From positions 186,001 to 250,000 of the forward strand of contig NZ_JAVFWN010000009.1 of the NCBI RefSeq assembly GCF_030929495.1: 64,000 nt of DNA. Direction: 5' to 3'. This DNA comes from Nocardioides sp. LHD-245. GTDB taxonomy: Bacteria; Actinomycetota; Actinomycetes; Propionibacteriales; Nocardioidaceae. The first letter of the stretch is position 1; each line of letters begins with the position of its first letter. Both the position numbers and the translations under genes were made by a program. Below, one piece after another: positions 24,088 to 32,739 of this stretch. Under the pieces are notes generated by a model, which saw nothing but the letters and a program-made list of their open reading frames with translations, did no database searches and was not told where the DNA came from.

Positions 24088-26910
24088 GTGCCCGGCATCG
24101 CTCAGCAGCTCCAGCGCCACGGAGCGGGCGACGTCAGCGACGACGCCGCTGTCCTCGGCGCGTACTCCTCCGACGCCTCGCTCTACCGCGTCCCACCGGC
24201 GGCCGTCGCCTTCCCGCGCTCGGCCGACGAGGTCGCCGCGACGCTGGCTGCCGCGCGCGAGCTGGGACTGACGGTCACGGCCCGCGGCGCCGGGACGTCG
24301 GTGGCGGGCAACGCGATCGGGCCGGGTGTGGTCGTCGACTTCAGCCGACACCTCGACAACGTGGTGTCGGTCGACGCCGACGCCGGGACCGCCGTCGTCC
24401 AGCCGGGCGTCGTGCAGGCGGTGCTGCAGCAGGCGGCCGCGCCGTACGGGCTGCGGTTCGGGCCGGATCCGTCGACCAGCACCCGCTGCACCATCGGCGG
24501 GATGATCGGCAACGACGCGTGCGGCGCGCGGTCGCTGGCCTACGGCCGGACCTCGCACAACGTGCGCGGCTTCCGCGGCCTGCTGGCCGACGGCACCCTC
24601 CTCACCACGGGGTACGACGCCGCGGGCAAGCCGGTCGCGGCGGCCGAGGGCTCCGACGTGCTCGACCGGCTGCGCGCGCTGGTCGCCGACGACCTGGGCA
24701 CGGTCCGCACCGAGTTCGGCACCTTCGGCCGGCACGTCTCGGGCCTCGCCCTCGACCACCTCGCCCCCGAGCGCGGCTTCGACGTGACCCGGGCGCTGGT
24801 CGGCTCCGAGGGCACGCTCGCCGTGCTGACCGAGGCCACCGTGCGGCTGGTCCGGGCATCGAAGGCGGCGCTGATGATCGTGCTCGGCTTCCCCGACTTC
24901 CCGACCGCCGGCTTCGCGACGACCGAGGTGCTCGCCTTCGAGCCGTCGGCCTGCGAGGGCCTGGACCGGCGCATCGTCGACGTGATCCGCGAGCGGCGCG
25001 GGCCGTCCGCCGTCCCGGAGCTGCCACCGGGTGACGCCTGGATGTTCGTCGAGCTCTCCGGCGACGACCCCGCCGACGTACGACGCCGCGCGGAGCTGCT
25101 CGCCGCCGCCGGCCTCGGCGTCTCCGCGCTCGTCGTCGACGACCCGCGTGCGGCCGACCGGCTCTGGAAGATCCGCGCCGACGGCGCCGGGCTCGCCGGG
25201 CGGGCGCCGTCCGGCCAGCCGGCCTGGGCCGGCTGGGAGGACTCCGCCGTCCCGCCGGAGCGGCTGGGCGAGTACCTCACCGCCTTCGAGGGCCTGCTCG
25301 CCGCGCACGAGCTGACCGCGATGCCCTTCGGCCACTTCGGCGAGGGCTGCCTGCACGTGCGGATGGACTTCCCGTTCGCCCGCCCCGACGGCGCCGACCG
25401 GTTCCGCGCGTTCCTCGAGGGGGCCGCCGACCTGGTCACCTCACTCGGTGGCTCGCTGTCGGGCGAGCACGGCGACGGCCGGGCCCGCAGCGACCTGCTG
25501 CCGCGGATGTACTCCCCCCGGGCGCTCGGGCTGATGGCCGGGGTCAAGGACCTCTTCGACCCGACCGGCGTGCTCAACCCCGGCATCCTCGTCGACGCCG
25601 TGTCGAGCACCGACGACCTGCGCTACTCCGCCGGCACCCGACTGACCAAGGGGCTGGCGTTCGCCTATGCCGACGACGGCGGCGACTTCGGCCAGGCGGT
25701 GCACCGCTGCACCGGCGTGGGCAAGTGCCGCGCCGACAACAGCGGCTCGGGCGGCGTGATGTGCCCGTCGTACCAGGCGACGAAGGAGGAGATCCACTCC
25801 ACCCGGGGCCGTGCCCGGCTGCTGCAGGAGATCGTCAACGGCGACAGCGACGTGTCGTGGGGCTCCCCCGCCGTGCACGACGCGCTGGACCTCTGCCTGG
25901 CCTGCAAGGGCTGCGCCTCCGACTGTCCCACCGGCACCGACATGGCGTCGTACAAGGCCGAGGTGCTGCACCAGACCTACAAGCGCAAGCTCCGGCCGCG
26001 CTCGCACTACTCGGTGGGCTGGCTGCCACGCTGGGCCAAGGTCGGCTCCGCGATGCCGCGCTTCGCCAACAAGTCGATGGACGTCGGACCGCTGCGCAAG
26101 GTCGCGCTCAAGGCGGCCGGCGTCGACGCCCGGCGGCGGATGCCGGCGTTCGCGCGGCGTACCTTCCGGCGGGCCTTCGCCGGGTCGGTCGGGACGGGGA
26201 CGCCGGTGGTGCTCTTCGTCGACTCCTTTACCAACCACTTCGCCCCCCAGGTCGCGGACGCGGCGGTCGAGGTGCTGCGCGCGGCCGGCTACGACCCGCG
26301 GATCACCCGGCAGCAGGAGTGCTGCGGGCTGCCCTGGATCAGCACCGGCCAGCTCGACGGCGCGGCGCGCCGGATGCGCGGCATGGTCGACGCGCTCGCC
26401 GACGACGCCCGTGCCGGTACACCGATCGTGGGCCTGGAGCCGTCCTGCACGGCGGTCCTGCGCCACGAGCTGCGCGAGCTCGTCCCCGGACCCGACGCCG
26501 ACGCCGTGGCCGGCGCGACGGCCACCCTGGCCGAGCTGCTGTCCCGCACCCCGGGCTGGACCGCGCCCGACCTCACCGGCACCCGGATCGTCGCTCAGCC
26601 GCATTGCCACCACCACGCGGTGATGGGCTGGACCGCCGACCGGACGCTGCTCGAGAAGGCCGGTGCGAAGGTCGAGGCGCTGGCCGGGTGCTGTGGCATG
26701 GCCGGCAACTTCGGGGTCGAGCAGGGGCACTACGAGGTGTCGGTCGCCGTCGCCGAGCAGAACCTGCTCCCCGCGGTGCGCGCGTCCGCGGACGACTCCG
26801 CCCGGGTCGTCCTCGCCGACGGCTTCTCGTGCCGCACCCAGCTCGACGAGCTCGCCCCCGATGCGCGGCCGCTGCACCTCGCCGAGCTGCTGGCCCGCGG
26901 CCTGGGCTGA
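24088..26910 (+). CDS. FAD-linked and Fe-S-binding 2-hydroxyacid dehydrogenase (D-lactate dehydrogenase-like)
   Basis: A 940-residue fusion of a GlcD-type FAD subunit and a GlcF-type iron-sulfur subunit, oxidising D-lactate or a related 2-hydroxyacid to the quinone pool. The FAD_binding_4 domain (about 25-170) has TARGAGTSVAGNAIGPGVVVD and GGMIGNDACGARSLAYG. The FAD-oxidase C domain (about 290-520) carries GHFGEGCLHVRMDF and SGEHGDGRARS. Fe-S ligands follow as CTGVGKC and CLACKGCASDCPTG. Two cysteine-rich CCG domains carry QECCGLPW and AGCCGMAGNFG. The GTG at 24088 follows a leaderless-type promoter. It is divergent from the PucR gene. Confidence 0.9.
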   Translation: MPGIAQQLQRHGAGDVSDDAAVLGAYSSDASLYRVPPAAVAFPRSADEVAATLAAARELGLTVTARGAGTSVAGNAIGPGVVVDFSRHLDNVVSVDADAGTAVVQPGVVQAVLQQAAAPYGLRFGPDPSTSTRCTIGGMIGNDACGARSLAYGRTSHNVRGFRGLLADGTLLTTGYDAAGKPVAAAEGSDVLDRLRALVADDLGTVRTEFGTFGRHVSGLALDHLAPERGFDVTRALVGSEGTLAVLTEATVRLVRASKAALMIVLGFPDFPTAGFATTEVLAFEPSACEGLDRRIVDVIRERRGPSAVPELPPGDAWMFVELSGDDPADVRRRAELLAAAGLGVSALVVDDPRAADRLWKIRADGAGLAGRAPSGQPAWAGWEDSAVPPERLGEYLTAFEGLLAAHELTAMPFGHFGEGCLHVRMDFPFARPDGADRFRAFLEGAADLVTSLGGSLSGEHGDGRARSDLLPRMYSPRALGLMAGVKDLFDPTGVLNPGILVDAVSSTDDLRYSAGTRLTKGLAFAYADDGGDFGQAVHRCTGVGKCRADNSGSGGVMCPSYQATKEEIHSTRGRARLLQEIVNGDSDVSWGSPAVHDALDLCLACKGCASDCPTGTDMASYKAEVLHQTYKRKLRPRSHYSVGWLPRWAKVGSAMPRFANKSMDVGPLRKVALKAAGVDARRRMPAFARRTFRRAFAGSVGTGTPVVLFVDSFTNHFAPQVADAAVEVLRAAGYDPRITRQQECCGLPWISTGQLDGAARRMRGMVDALADDARAGTPIVGLEPSCTAVLRHELRELVPGPDADAVAGATATLAELLSRTPGWTAPDLTGTRIVAQPHCHHHAVMGWTADRTLLEKAGAKVEALAGCCGMAGNFGVEQGHYEVSVAVAEQNLLPAVRASADDSARVVLADGFSCRTQLDELAPDARPLHLAELLARGLG

Positions 26911-26940
26911 GTCCCGCCCGCCTCACGCGGCCGCTGGGCT

Positions 26941-27032
26941 CAGTTTCATCACGGTATGTAGGTGAACCGGAGCATCTATAGCGGGGCCCCGCTACAGATG
27001 TGACCCCTCAACGACATAACGTGATGAAACTG
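26941..27032. repeat. Nested palindromic element between convergent genes
   Basis: Outer arms CAGTTTCATCACG (26941-26953) and CGTGATGAAACTG (27020-27032) are perfectly complementary. Inside lies the palindrome TAGCGGGGCCCCGCTA (26979-26994), extended by CATCT and AGATG on either side (26973-27000). The outer arms are AT-richer than the surroundings. It sits between the convergent D-lactate-dehydrogenase-like and SDR genes. It may be a two-way terminator or a small palindromic mobile element; no target duplication was recognised. Confidence 0.8.
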
Positions 27033-27061
27033 CAGCGACTGCTCCGAACTGCCGGCCGAGG

Positions 27062-27886
27062 TCAGCGCGTCGCCAGCCACTCCTGCGTGGTCGTGGCGAG
27101 CTCGGCGCGGGCGGCAAGGTCACTTGCCGCCGGCGCCGGGTCGACCCGATGGCCCTTGCGGTAATAGCCGGACGTCGCCTCCGGGTCGTTCGCGACGCGG
27201 ACCAGATGGGCCGCCGACTCCGCGGGCGTCATCAGCATCCGCCGCTCCAGCGGACGAGCCAGGTTGCGCAGCCGGCGCAGCAGTGGGCGGGTCTCCAGGC
27301 CGCGGTTCGCGATATTCGTCGACACCGCGCCGGGGTGGACGGCGAGGGCGCGCAGCCCGCGGTCGCCGTACCGATCGGCGAGGAGGGCGGCGTGGTGGAC
27401 CAGGCCCAGCTTCGAGGTGCCGTACGACGCCCAGGAGTCGTACGGCGCCGGGCGGCCGAGCAGCTGGTCGGTGGTCCCGCGCTCGTGCAGCTGCGAGACG
27501 ACGTGGAGCACACAGGACGTCTCCGGCACCAGCAGTGCGGGGAGCAGCGCGGTCGTGAGGTCGACGGTGCCGAGGTAGTTGGTGCGCCAGTGGATCTCGT
27601 GGCCGTCGGCCAGCTGGGGCTCGGTCCAGCGGGAGCCGAGGTCGAGGTGGATGCCGGCGCTGTTGACCAGCAGGTCGAGGCGGTCCGCGTGGTCGGCGTA
27701 CCAGCCCGCGAAGGCGGCGACCGAGGACCTGTCAGCGAGGTCGAGGGCGTGCCAGGCGTGAGCGTCGACGGCCGCGCCGCGGGTGGTGACGACGACCTCC
27801 CACCCGGCCGCGGCCAGCGCGTCGGCGACGGCCCGGCCGATCGAGTCCGGGCCGGCGCCGGTGACGACCGCCCGCGGGGCGCTCAC
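27062..27886 (-). CDS. Short-chain dehydrogenase/reductase
   Basis: An NAD(P)-dependent oxidoreductase of 274 residues from the GTG at 27886, which overlaps the upstream stop by 4 bases. The dinucleotide motif is VVTGAGPDSIGRAVADAL, and LLVNSAGIH, HVVSQLHERG and the active-site YGTSKLGLVHHAALL follow (Tyr and Lys present). HPGAVSTNIANRG and the long C-terminal part with ESAAHLVRVANDPEATSGYYRKG resemble the retinol-dehydrogenase-like branch. It is second in a two-gene operon behind a KstR-type palindrome. The substrate is unknown. Confidence 0.87.
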   Translation of the reverse strand: MSAPRAVVTGAGPDSIGRAVADALAAAGWEVVVTTRGAAVDAHAWHALDLADRSSVAAFAGWYADHADRLDLLVNSAGIHLDLGSRWTEPQLADGHEIHWRTNYLGTVDLTTALLPALLVPETSCVLHVVSQLHERGTTDQLLGRPAPYDSWASYGTSKLGLVHHAALLADRYGDRGLRALAVHPGAVSTNIANRGLETRPLLRRLRNLARPLERRMLMTPAESAAHLVRVANDPEATSGYYRKGHRVDPAPAASDLAARAELATTTQEWLATR

Positions 27887-28620
27887 CAGACGACGCCGCG
27901 GTCGACGACGAGGTTGGCTCCGGTGACCGACGCGGCGGCATCGGAGGCGAGGTAGAGGAGCGCCTCGGCGACATCGCCTGGTGGCATGAAGCCGGGAATG
28001 ACCGAGGTGCTGCGGGCGATCAGGTCCCAGTTCGTGTCGGCGGGCAGGCCGGCCGCGGCGGCCTCGACCATCGGGGTCGCGATGCCGCCCGGCGAGACGC
28101 AGTTGACCCGGACCCCGCGGGGCCCGAACTCGACGGCCAGGGCGCGCATGCCGAGCAGCAGCGCGGCCTTGGAGGAGCAGTACGGCGCGTTGTAGGGCTG
28201 GCCCATCACGGCGGAGATCGAGGCGACGGAGACGACATTGCCCTTGCTCTCGACCAGTGCGTCGCCGAAGGCCTGGGCGAGCATCAACGGCGCCAGGGCG
28301 TTGACGTCGAAGTGCTTGCGGAGCAGGTCCGCGGTGATCGCGCCGAGCTCGGCGAACTTCTGGATCCCCGCGACATTGCACAGCACGTCGAGTCCGCCGA
28401 GCTCGGTGAGAGCGGCGGCCACGAAGGCCTCGCGGGCGCGGTCGTCGGCCAGGTCGCAGGCCACGACGCCGTCGGTCGCGACCACGTCGGTCGCGACCAC
28501 GGTGGCGCCCTCGGCGCGGAACAGCTCGGCCACCACCTGGCCGAGGCCACCGGCGGCGCCCGTGACGACGACCCTGCGGCCGGTGAAGCGCTGGGCACGG
28601 GGAGCGGGCTGGTCGGTCAT
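27883..28620 (-). CDS. Short-chain dehydrogenase/reductase
   Basis: A classical SDR of 245 residues starting MTDQPAPRAQRFTGRRVVVTG. TGAAGGLGQ is the cofactor motif, then CNVAGIQKF, VSVASISAVMGQPYNAPYCSSKAAL (catalytic Ser, Tyr and Lys all present) and VNCVSPGGIATPM. It ends in TGANLVVDRGVVW, the usual family end. It is first in an operon with the second SDR. A perfect 20-bp palindrome matching the KstR consensus lies 46 bases upstream. AGGAGG-like bases precede the ATG. A role in steroid, terpenoid or lipid breakdown fits the operator but is inferred. Confidence 0.9.
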   Translation of the reverse strand: MTDQPAPRAQRFTGRRVVVTGAAGGLGQVVAELFRAEGATVVATDVVATDGVVACDLADDRAREAFVAAALTELGGLDVLCNVAGIQKFAELGAITADLLRKHFDVNALAPLMLAQAFGDALVESKGNVVSVASISAVMGQPYNAPYCSSKAALLLGMRALAVEFGPRGVRVNCVSPGGIATPMVEAAAAGLPADTNWDLIARSTSVIPGFMPPGDVAEALLYLASDAAASVTGANLVVDRGVVW

Positions 28621-28665
28621 GGTTCCTCCTGGCTCGTGGCGCCGCGGGACGGCGTTCCGCCAGAA

Positions 28666-28685
28666 GAATAGAACCTGTTCTATTC
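28666..28685. promoter_or_regulatory. KstR-type (TetR-family) operator
   Basis: GAATAGAAC-CT-GTTCTATTC is a perfect 20-bp palindrome. Its centre, TAGAACCTGTTCTA (28669-28682), matches every fixed position of the KstR consensus as I recall it (TnnAACnnGTTnnA). It lies 46 bases upstream of the first SDR start. No TetR gene is adjacent, so the regulator would be encoded elsewhere. Confidence 0.75.
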
Positions 28686-28716
28686 AATGCGCTCGCGAGC
28701 CGGCCACCCGCTCCGG

Positions 28717-28757
28717 AAAAAGGCACAGTGCCCCGGCTCCGAGGAGCCGGGGCACTG
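28717..28757 (-). terminator. Intrinsic terminator of the PEP carboxykinase gene
   Basis: CAGTGCCCCGGCTCC and GGAGCCGGGGCACTG pair almost end to end (28726-28757). On the minus strand the stem is followed shortly by TTTTT (28717-28721). It lies 37 bases after the pckG stop and is the clearest classical rho-independent terminator here besides 38269-38314. Confidence 0.9.
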
Positions 28758-28794
28758 CGAACACTCAGCCGATCAGAGGCCGATCGGAGACCGA

Positions 28795-30618
28795 TCAGGC
28801 ATCGTCCAGCGCCTGGGCGACGCGGCGGTGCGCCTCCCAGATCTCCTCGGGCAGGCCGTCGAACTGCGCGAGGTGCTTCTCGCGGAAGTCCATCTCCTGC
28901 CTCCAGCGCGCGACGTCGATCGTGAGCAGCGTGTCGAGGTCGGCGAGCGCCTGCTCGTCGAGCCCCTCGAGGTTGAGCTCCTCGCGCTTGGGCAGCACGC
29001 CGACGGCGGTCTGGACGCCCTCGACCTCGCCGTTGAGGAACTCCATCAGCCAGTTCAGCGGCCGGAGGTTCTCGCGGTAGCCGGGCCACAGGAAGCGGCC
29101 GTCCTCGCCGCGCTGGAACCAGTTGACGTGCGCGAAGATCGGCTTGGTCGTCGCCCGGCCGATCACCTCGAGCCAGTGCGCGGCGTACGCGGCCTCGGAG
29201 TAGGACATGAACGGACGCATCGACATCGGGTCGTAGCGCAGGACGCCCTCGAGGCCGTCGGCCGCGGCGGTCGCCTCGGCACCCAGGGTGAGGCCGTCGT
29301 AGACGCCCTCGGCGATGTCGGTGATCGCGCGGATCAGCGGCTCGCGGTCGCGCGTGCGGCCACCGAAGATGATGCCGTGGATCTCGACGCCCTTCGGGTC
29401 CTCGAAGTCCTCGGCGACGTTGGGCACGTTGGCCAGCGTCGTGGTGAACCGGCTGTTGGGGTGCGCCCAGGGCGCGTCGACGTCCTCGGGGGCCCGGTCG
29501 GCGATGACGTCGCCCTTCCAGTCCTCCCAGCCGTCGAGGTCGGTCGGCTTGTCGCTCTTGCCCTCCCACCAGACCTGCTGGGTCTTGGGGTTGTAGGCGA
29601 CGTTGGTGAAGATGGCGCCGGTGCCCGGGACGATCGAGTCGATCGCGGTCGGGTTGGTCTTCTCGTTGGTGTCCTTCGCGACACCGAAGACGCCGTTCTC
29701 CGGGTTCATGCCGTAGAGCTTGCCGTCGTCGCCGACCCAGATCCACGCGATGTCGTCGCCGTAGAACTCGACGTAGTAGCGGTCACCGAGCGCGTCAGGC
29801 GCCAGCGTCATCGCGAGGTTGGTCTTGCCCGAGGCCGACGGGAAGCCACCGCAGATGTTGTACTTCTTGCCGGTCTCCTTGTCGGTGATGCCGAGCAGCA
29901 TGAACTGCTCCACCAGGAAGCCGTTCTTCCAGCCGTCGTAGGAGCCCTGGCGCAGACCGTGAGCGATCTTGCCGAGCAGCGCGTTGCCGCCGTAGGACGA
30001 GCCGAAGTGCAGGATCGTGCGCTCGTCGGCGACGGTCACGAAGTAGCGCTTGTCGTCGGGCGTGCCCTGGCCGAGGTTCTCCAGGTCGCCGGTCACGTGC
30101 ACGGCCTTGACGAACGAGTCGCCCAGGTCGTTGATGTACTCCACGCCGACCCGCGCCATGCGGATCATCTGGAGGACGACGTTGCGGTTGTCGGTGAGCT
30201 CGACGCCGGCGGCGAAGTTCTCGACCGGCGAGCCCTTGGGCGACATGAGGTAGGGGATGACGTACATCGTCTTGCCCACCGAGGCGCCGGTCATCAGCTC
30301 GACGAGCTTCGGCTTCATCTCGGCCGCGGGCTTCCAGTTGTTGTAGACGCCCTTGTCGGCCTCGTCGGAGGTCGCGACGATGGTGCGCTCCTCGGCGCGC
30401 GCGGTGTCCTTGAAGTAGGAGCGCGAGTAGTAGAGGCCCTCGCCGGCCGGGAGAAGCTCACCGGCCTCCAGGGACTCCTGGACCAGCCGGGCGTCGTCGG
30501 CCGCGGACACGACCTCGATCCGATCTGCTCCCGTGATGTTGGCCCAGTGTGCGACGTACTCCCGAACGTGGGGGTTGGTGAGACCACCCTCGTCGAGCGC
30601 CCGCTCCACATCAACCAT
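28795..30618 (-). CDS. pckG: GTP-dependent phosphoenolpyruvate carboxykinase
   Basis: Makes phosphoenolpyruvate from oxaloacetate and GTP, the entry step to gluconeogenesis. It has 607 residues, normal for the GTP class. The P-loop (kinase-1a) GGFPSASGKTNLAMT, the kinase-2 region YGDDIAWIWVGDDG, the substrate segment YVIPYLMSPKGSP and IIFGGRTRDREPLI are all present, as is the reactive Cys in the P-loop neighbourhood (YNICGGFPS). The start MVDVERALDEGGLTNPHV is preceded by a GGCTGGCGAAAG leader. The leader holds two compact hairpins, and a strong terminator follows. It stands alone as a single-gene unit. Confidence 0.96.
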   Translation of the reverse strand: MVDVERALDEGGLTNPHVREYVAHWANITGADRIEVVSAADDARLVQESLEAGELLPAGEGLYYSRSYFKDTARAEERTIVATSDEADKGVYNNWKPAAEMKPKLVELMTGASVGKTMYVIPYLMSPKGSPVENFAAGVELTDNRNVVLQMIRMARVGVEYINDLGDSFVKAVHVTGDLENLGQGTPDDKRYFVTVADERTILHFGSSYGGNALLGKIAHGLRQGSYDGWKNGFLVEQFMLLGITDKETGKKYNICGGFPSASGKTNLAMTLAPDALGDRYYVEFYGDDIAWIWVGDDGKLYGMNPENGVFGVAKDTNEKTNPTAIDSIVPGTGAIFTNVAYNPKTQQVWWEGKSDKPTDLDGWEDWKGDVIADRAPEDVDAPWAHPNSRFTTTLANVPNVAEDFEDPKGVEIHGIIFGGRTRDREPLIRAITDIAEGVYDGLTLGAEATAAADGLEGVLRYDPMSMRPFMSYSEAAYAAHWLEVIGRATTKPIFAHVNWFQRGEDGRFLWPGYRENLRPLNWLMEFLNGEVEGVQTAVGVLPKREELNLEGLDEQALADLDTLLTIDVARWRQEMDFREKHLAQFDGLPEEIWEAHRRVAQALDDA

Positions 30619-30650
30619 CGCTTTCGCCAGCCTTTCGGTCCTTGTCCAGG

Positions 30651-30738
30651 TGTGGGGACGCTACCCCACAGCCCACCCGGTTCTTACCGGGGTTCGAATC
30701 GTCCGATCCGGGGACACCGTCGTCCGCGTGACAGTCAC
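30651..30738 (-). promoter_or_regulatory. pckG upstream region with hairpins and a short palindrome
   Basis: Upstream of pckG (start 30618) lie TGTGGGG-acgcta-CCCCACA (30651-30670), CCCGGT-tctt-ACCGGG (30676-30691) and the palindrome GTGAC-a-GTCAC (30728-30738). The first two could form leader RNA hairpins; the third could be an operator. No known riboswitch class was matched. The rest of 30619-30827 shows nothing I recognise. Confidence 0.5.
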
Positions 30739-30827
30739 CATGACACCCGTTTTGCGCTGACGCACATCGGCGCGTACCTCCGCTGCGCGCATGCGTGCGA
30801 GCCGGTCAGCTTTGGATCGATCGAATG

Positions 30828-32681
30828 TCAACGAGCGGCCGCGAGCAGCTCACGGGCCCGGCGCAGGCGGCGGAAGTACGTCGCCCGGCTGAGGTAGGTC
30901 TCGCGCATCACGGCCTCGTGAGAGGCACCGACGGTGAGATAGCGACGCCGGACGAGGTCGCGCAGACCCGGCTCCCCCGCGAGCGTCTCGTCGACGCGGG
31001 CCCGCAGCCAGATCCGCTCCTGCTCATCGGCCGAACCGTAGGTCCCGAGGGCCGCGACGAGGTCGCCGGAACGTCCCTCGGGGCGGCCCTGCTCCACGAC
31101 GACCGCCCCGTGCAGCAGCCCGGCGAGACCCCCCGGCCCGACGTCGGCGACCCAGCTCGTGACGGGCACACCGTCGAGGTCGCGCCGCAGCGCCGGCACC
31201 TCGGCGTACCCGTAGGCCTCGAGGACCGCCCGCTCGCCCGGCAGGTCCCCGACCAGGTTGACGTGGTCGCTGCGCGGGTTGCCGACGCCGCACTGGGCCA
31301 GGCCCGCCGCGTTGCGCACCCAGGCGACCTCGGGCTCGTCGACGTCGTCGAAGGTCAGCTGCACGGCGCTGAGCACCGCCCGGTCGGTGGCACCGTGCCG
31401 GCGGGCGTGCTCGACGACCGGCGCCACCAGCCGCGCCCGCGGTCCCTGGAGAGCGGACGCCGCCTCCATCGACAGCGCCGCGACGACGGCGACCGGACGG
31501 CCGTCGGCCCGGCGCACCACCCGCGCCCGCTCGCCCAGCCACGGCGCCAGCACGCCCCACAGCCCCGACAGGCGGGCCTCCAGCGCCGGGCGTACGACGG
31601 CCGCGTCGGTCGTGCGCCAGCGGTCGGCGTAGTGACGGCTCAGTGTGGTCGGTCCGAGCCCCCCGCGCAGCCCGGGGTCGCGGACCAGGGCCGCCAGCCG
31701 CGGCAGCGCGCCGGACTCGCCCGCGACGGCACGGGCGCGCTCGTGCTCGGCGACCCGCAGCACCGCGGCGGCGGCGCGCCCGGGCTCCTCGGCGCACAGC
31801 CGCTCCGCGAGCTGGCCGGCCAGCGAGGGGTGCAGCACGAGGCGGTTGCCCACCGGCTCCACCACGCTGGTCTCGCGCAGCGCCTCGACCAGCTCGGCCA
31901 CGCGGCCGGGGAAGAGGTCGGCCAGCAGCGGCCCGTCGACCCCCGCCGCCAGTACGACGACGGCGAGCAGGTCGGGGTCGAGCCGGTCGAGTGCGGCATC
32001 GGCCAGGTGGGCGGCGAGGTCCTCGCCGCAGGCACGGATCAGCACGGCGTCGTCGCGCTCGCCCGCGACCGCCCACGCCCGGGCGCCCAGGACCAGGGCG
32101 AGCGGGAGCCCACCTGCCCGCGCCGCGAGGGCGGCCCGCGCGGCAGGGTCGTCGACGTCGTACCTGGCGAGGAGAGCGTCCGCGTCCTCCGGCCCCAGGC
32201 CACCCAGCCGGGCCGGCAGGCAGAGCGCGGCGAGCGGCTCGGGCAGCCAGCGCGCGGGCAGGGTCCGGGCCGCGACGACGAGACGGGTGTCCGCGGGCAG
32301 CCGCGCCGCCGCGGCACCGACCGCGCCGAGGGCCGGGCCGAGGGCGCCCACCTCGTCGACCAGGACGACGAGGCCGGGGCCGTCGACCGTCTCGAGTCCG
32401 CCGAGCACCCCGAGCGCACCGTCGGCACGCGCGTCGAGAGCGAGCACGCGGCGCCCGGACCGCTCCGCCCGGCGGCCCGCCTCGCGCAGCGCGGCGCTCT
32501 TCCCGACACCGCCGCGGCCGGTCACCGCGAGGACCCGCGCCGAACCGGCCGGGTCCAGCAGCAGGTCGAGCCGCCGCGCCAGCTCCGCGGGACACGCGTA
32601 GCGCCGCGCATCCAGTCCCTCGGCGTACGCCGCCAGGGTGGGCACGTCCGGTCGGGCCGGCCGCAGCTGCACGATCCCCAT
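30828..32681 (-). CDS. P-loop ATPase with C-terminal helix-turn-helix (putative regulator)
   Basis: A 617-residue protein starting MGIVQLRPARPDVPTL at 32681, six bases after a -10-like element. Residues 45-65 hold a Walker A (VTGRGGVGKSAAL), and LVVLVDEVGAL resembles Walker B. The middle (about 190-500) is Ala/Leu/Arg-rich and helical, like the STAND/AAA signalling ATPases. The end, SHEAVMRETYLSRATYFRRLRRARELL, looks like a winged-helix or HTH segment. It is divergent from an IclR-like gene with overlapping promoters, which suggests a regulatory pair. The exact family and target are not known to me. Confidence 0.7.
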   Translation of the reverse strand: MGIVQLRPARPDVPTLAAYAEGLDARRYACPAELARRLDLLLDPAGSARVLAVTGRGGVGKSAALREAGRRAERSGRRVLALDARADGALGVLGGLETVDGPGLVVLVDEVGALGPALGAVGAAAARLPADTRLVVAARTLPARWLPEPLAALCLPARLGGLGPEDADALLARYDVDDPAARAALAARAGGLPLALVLGARAWAVAGERDDAVLIRACGEDLAAHLADAALDRLDPDLLAVVVLAAGVDGPLLADLFPGRVAELVEALRETSVVEPVGNRLVLHPSLAGQLAERLCAEEPGRAAAAVLRVAEHERARAVAGESGALPRLAALVRDPGLRGGLGPTTLSRHYADRWRTTDAAVVRPALEARLSGLWGVLAPWLGERARVVRRADGRPVAVVAALSMEAASALQGPRARLVAPVVEHARRHGATDRAVLSAVQLTFDDVDEPEVAWVRNAAGLAQCGVGNPRSDHVNLVGDLPGERAVLEAYGYAEVPALRRDLDGVPVTSWVADVGPGGLAGLLHGAVVVEQGRPEGRSGDLVAALGTYGSADEQERIWLRARVDETLAGEPGLRDLVRRRYLTVGASHEAVMRETYLSRATYFRRLRRARELLAAAR

Positions 32682-32739
32682 GACGGAAGGGTAGAAGTGG
32701 TGTTGACGAGTGGTCAACGCGCTCGCGTAGGGTCGCCGG
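32682..32739. promoter_or_regulatory. Overlapping divergent leaderless promoters with a palindromic operator
   Basis: The 58-base gap holds GTTGAC-gagtg-GTCAAC (32702-32718). Its arms supply TTGACG for the plus strand and TTGACC for the minus strand. The -10-like elements TAGGGT (32728-32733, plus) and TACCCT (32693-32688, minus) each end 6 bases before a start codon. Both genes therefore look leaderless, and one protein on the palindrome would cover both -35 regions. Confidence 0.65.

Noticed and set aside
27062..29746. An 894-residue reading frame running through the first SDR and part of pckG
   Set aside because: Only its last 274 residues have SDR motifs. The rest is out of frame with the real genes.
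30691..30700. GGTTCGAATC, a tRNA T-loop-like sequence
   Set aside because: The bases around it do not form a T-stem, and no D-arm, anticodon arm or acceptor stem could be built on either strand. It overlaps the pckG leader hairpins.
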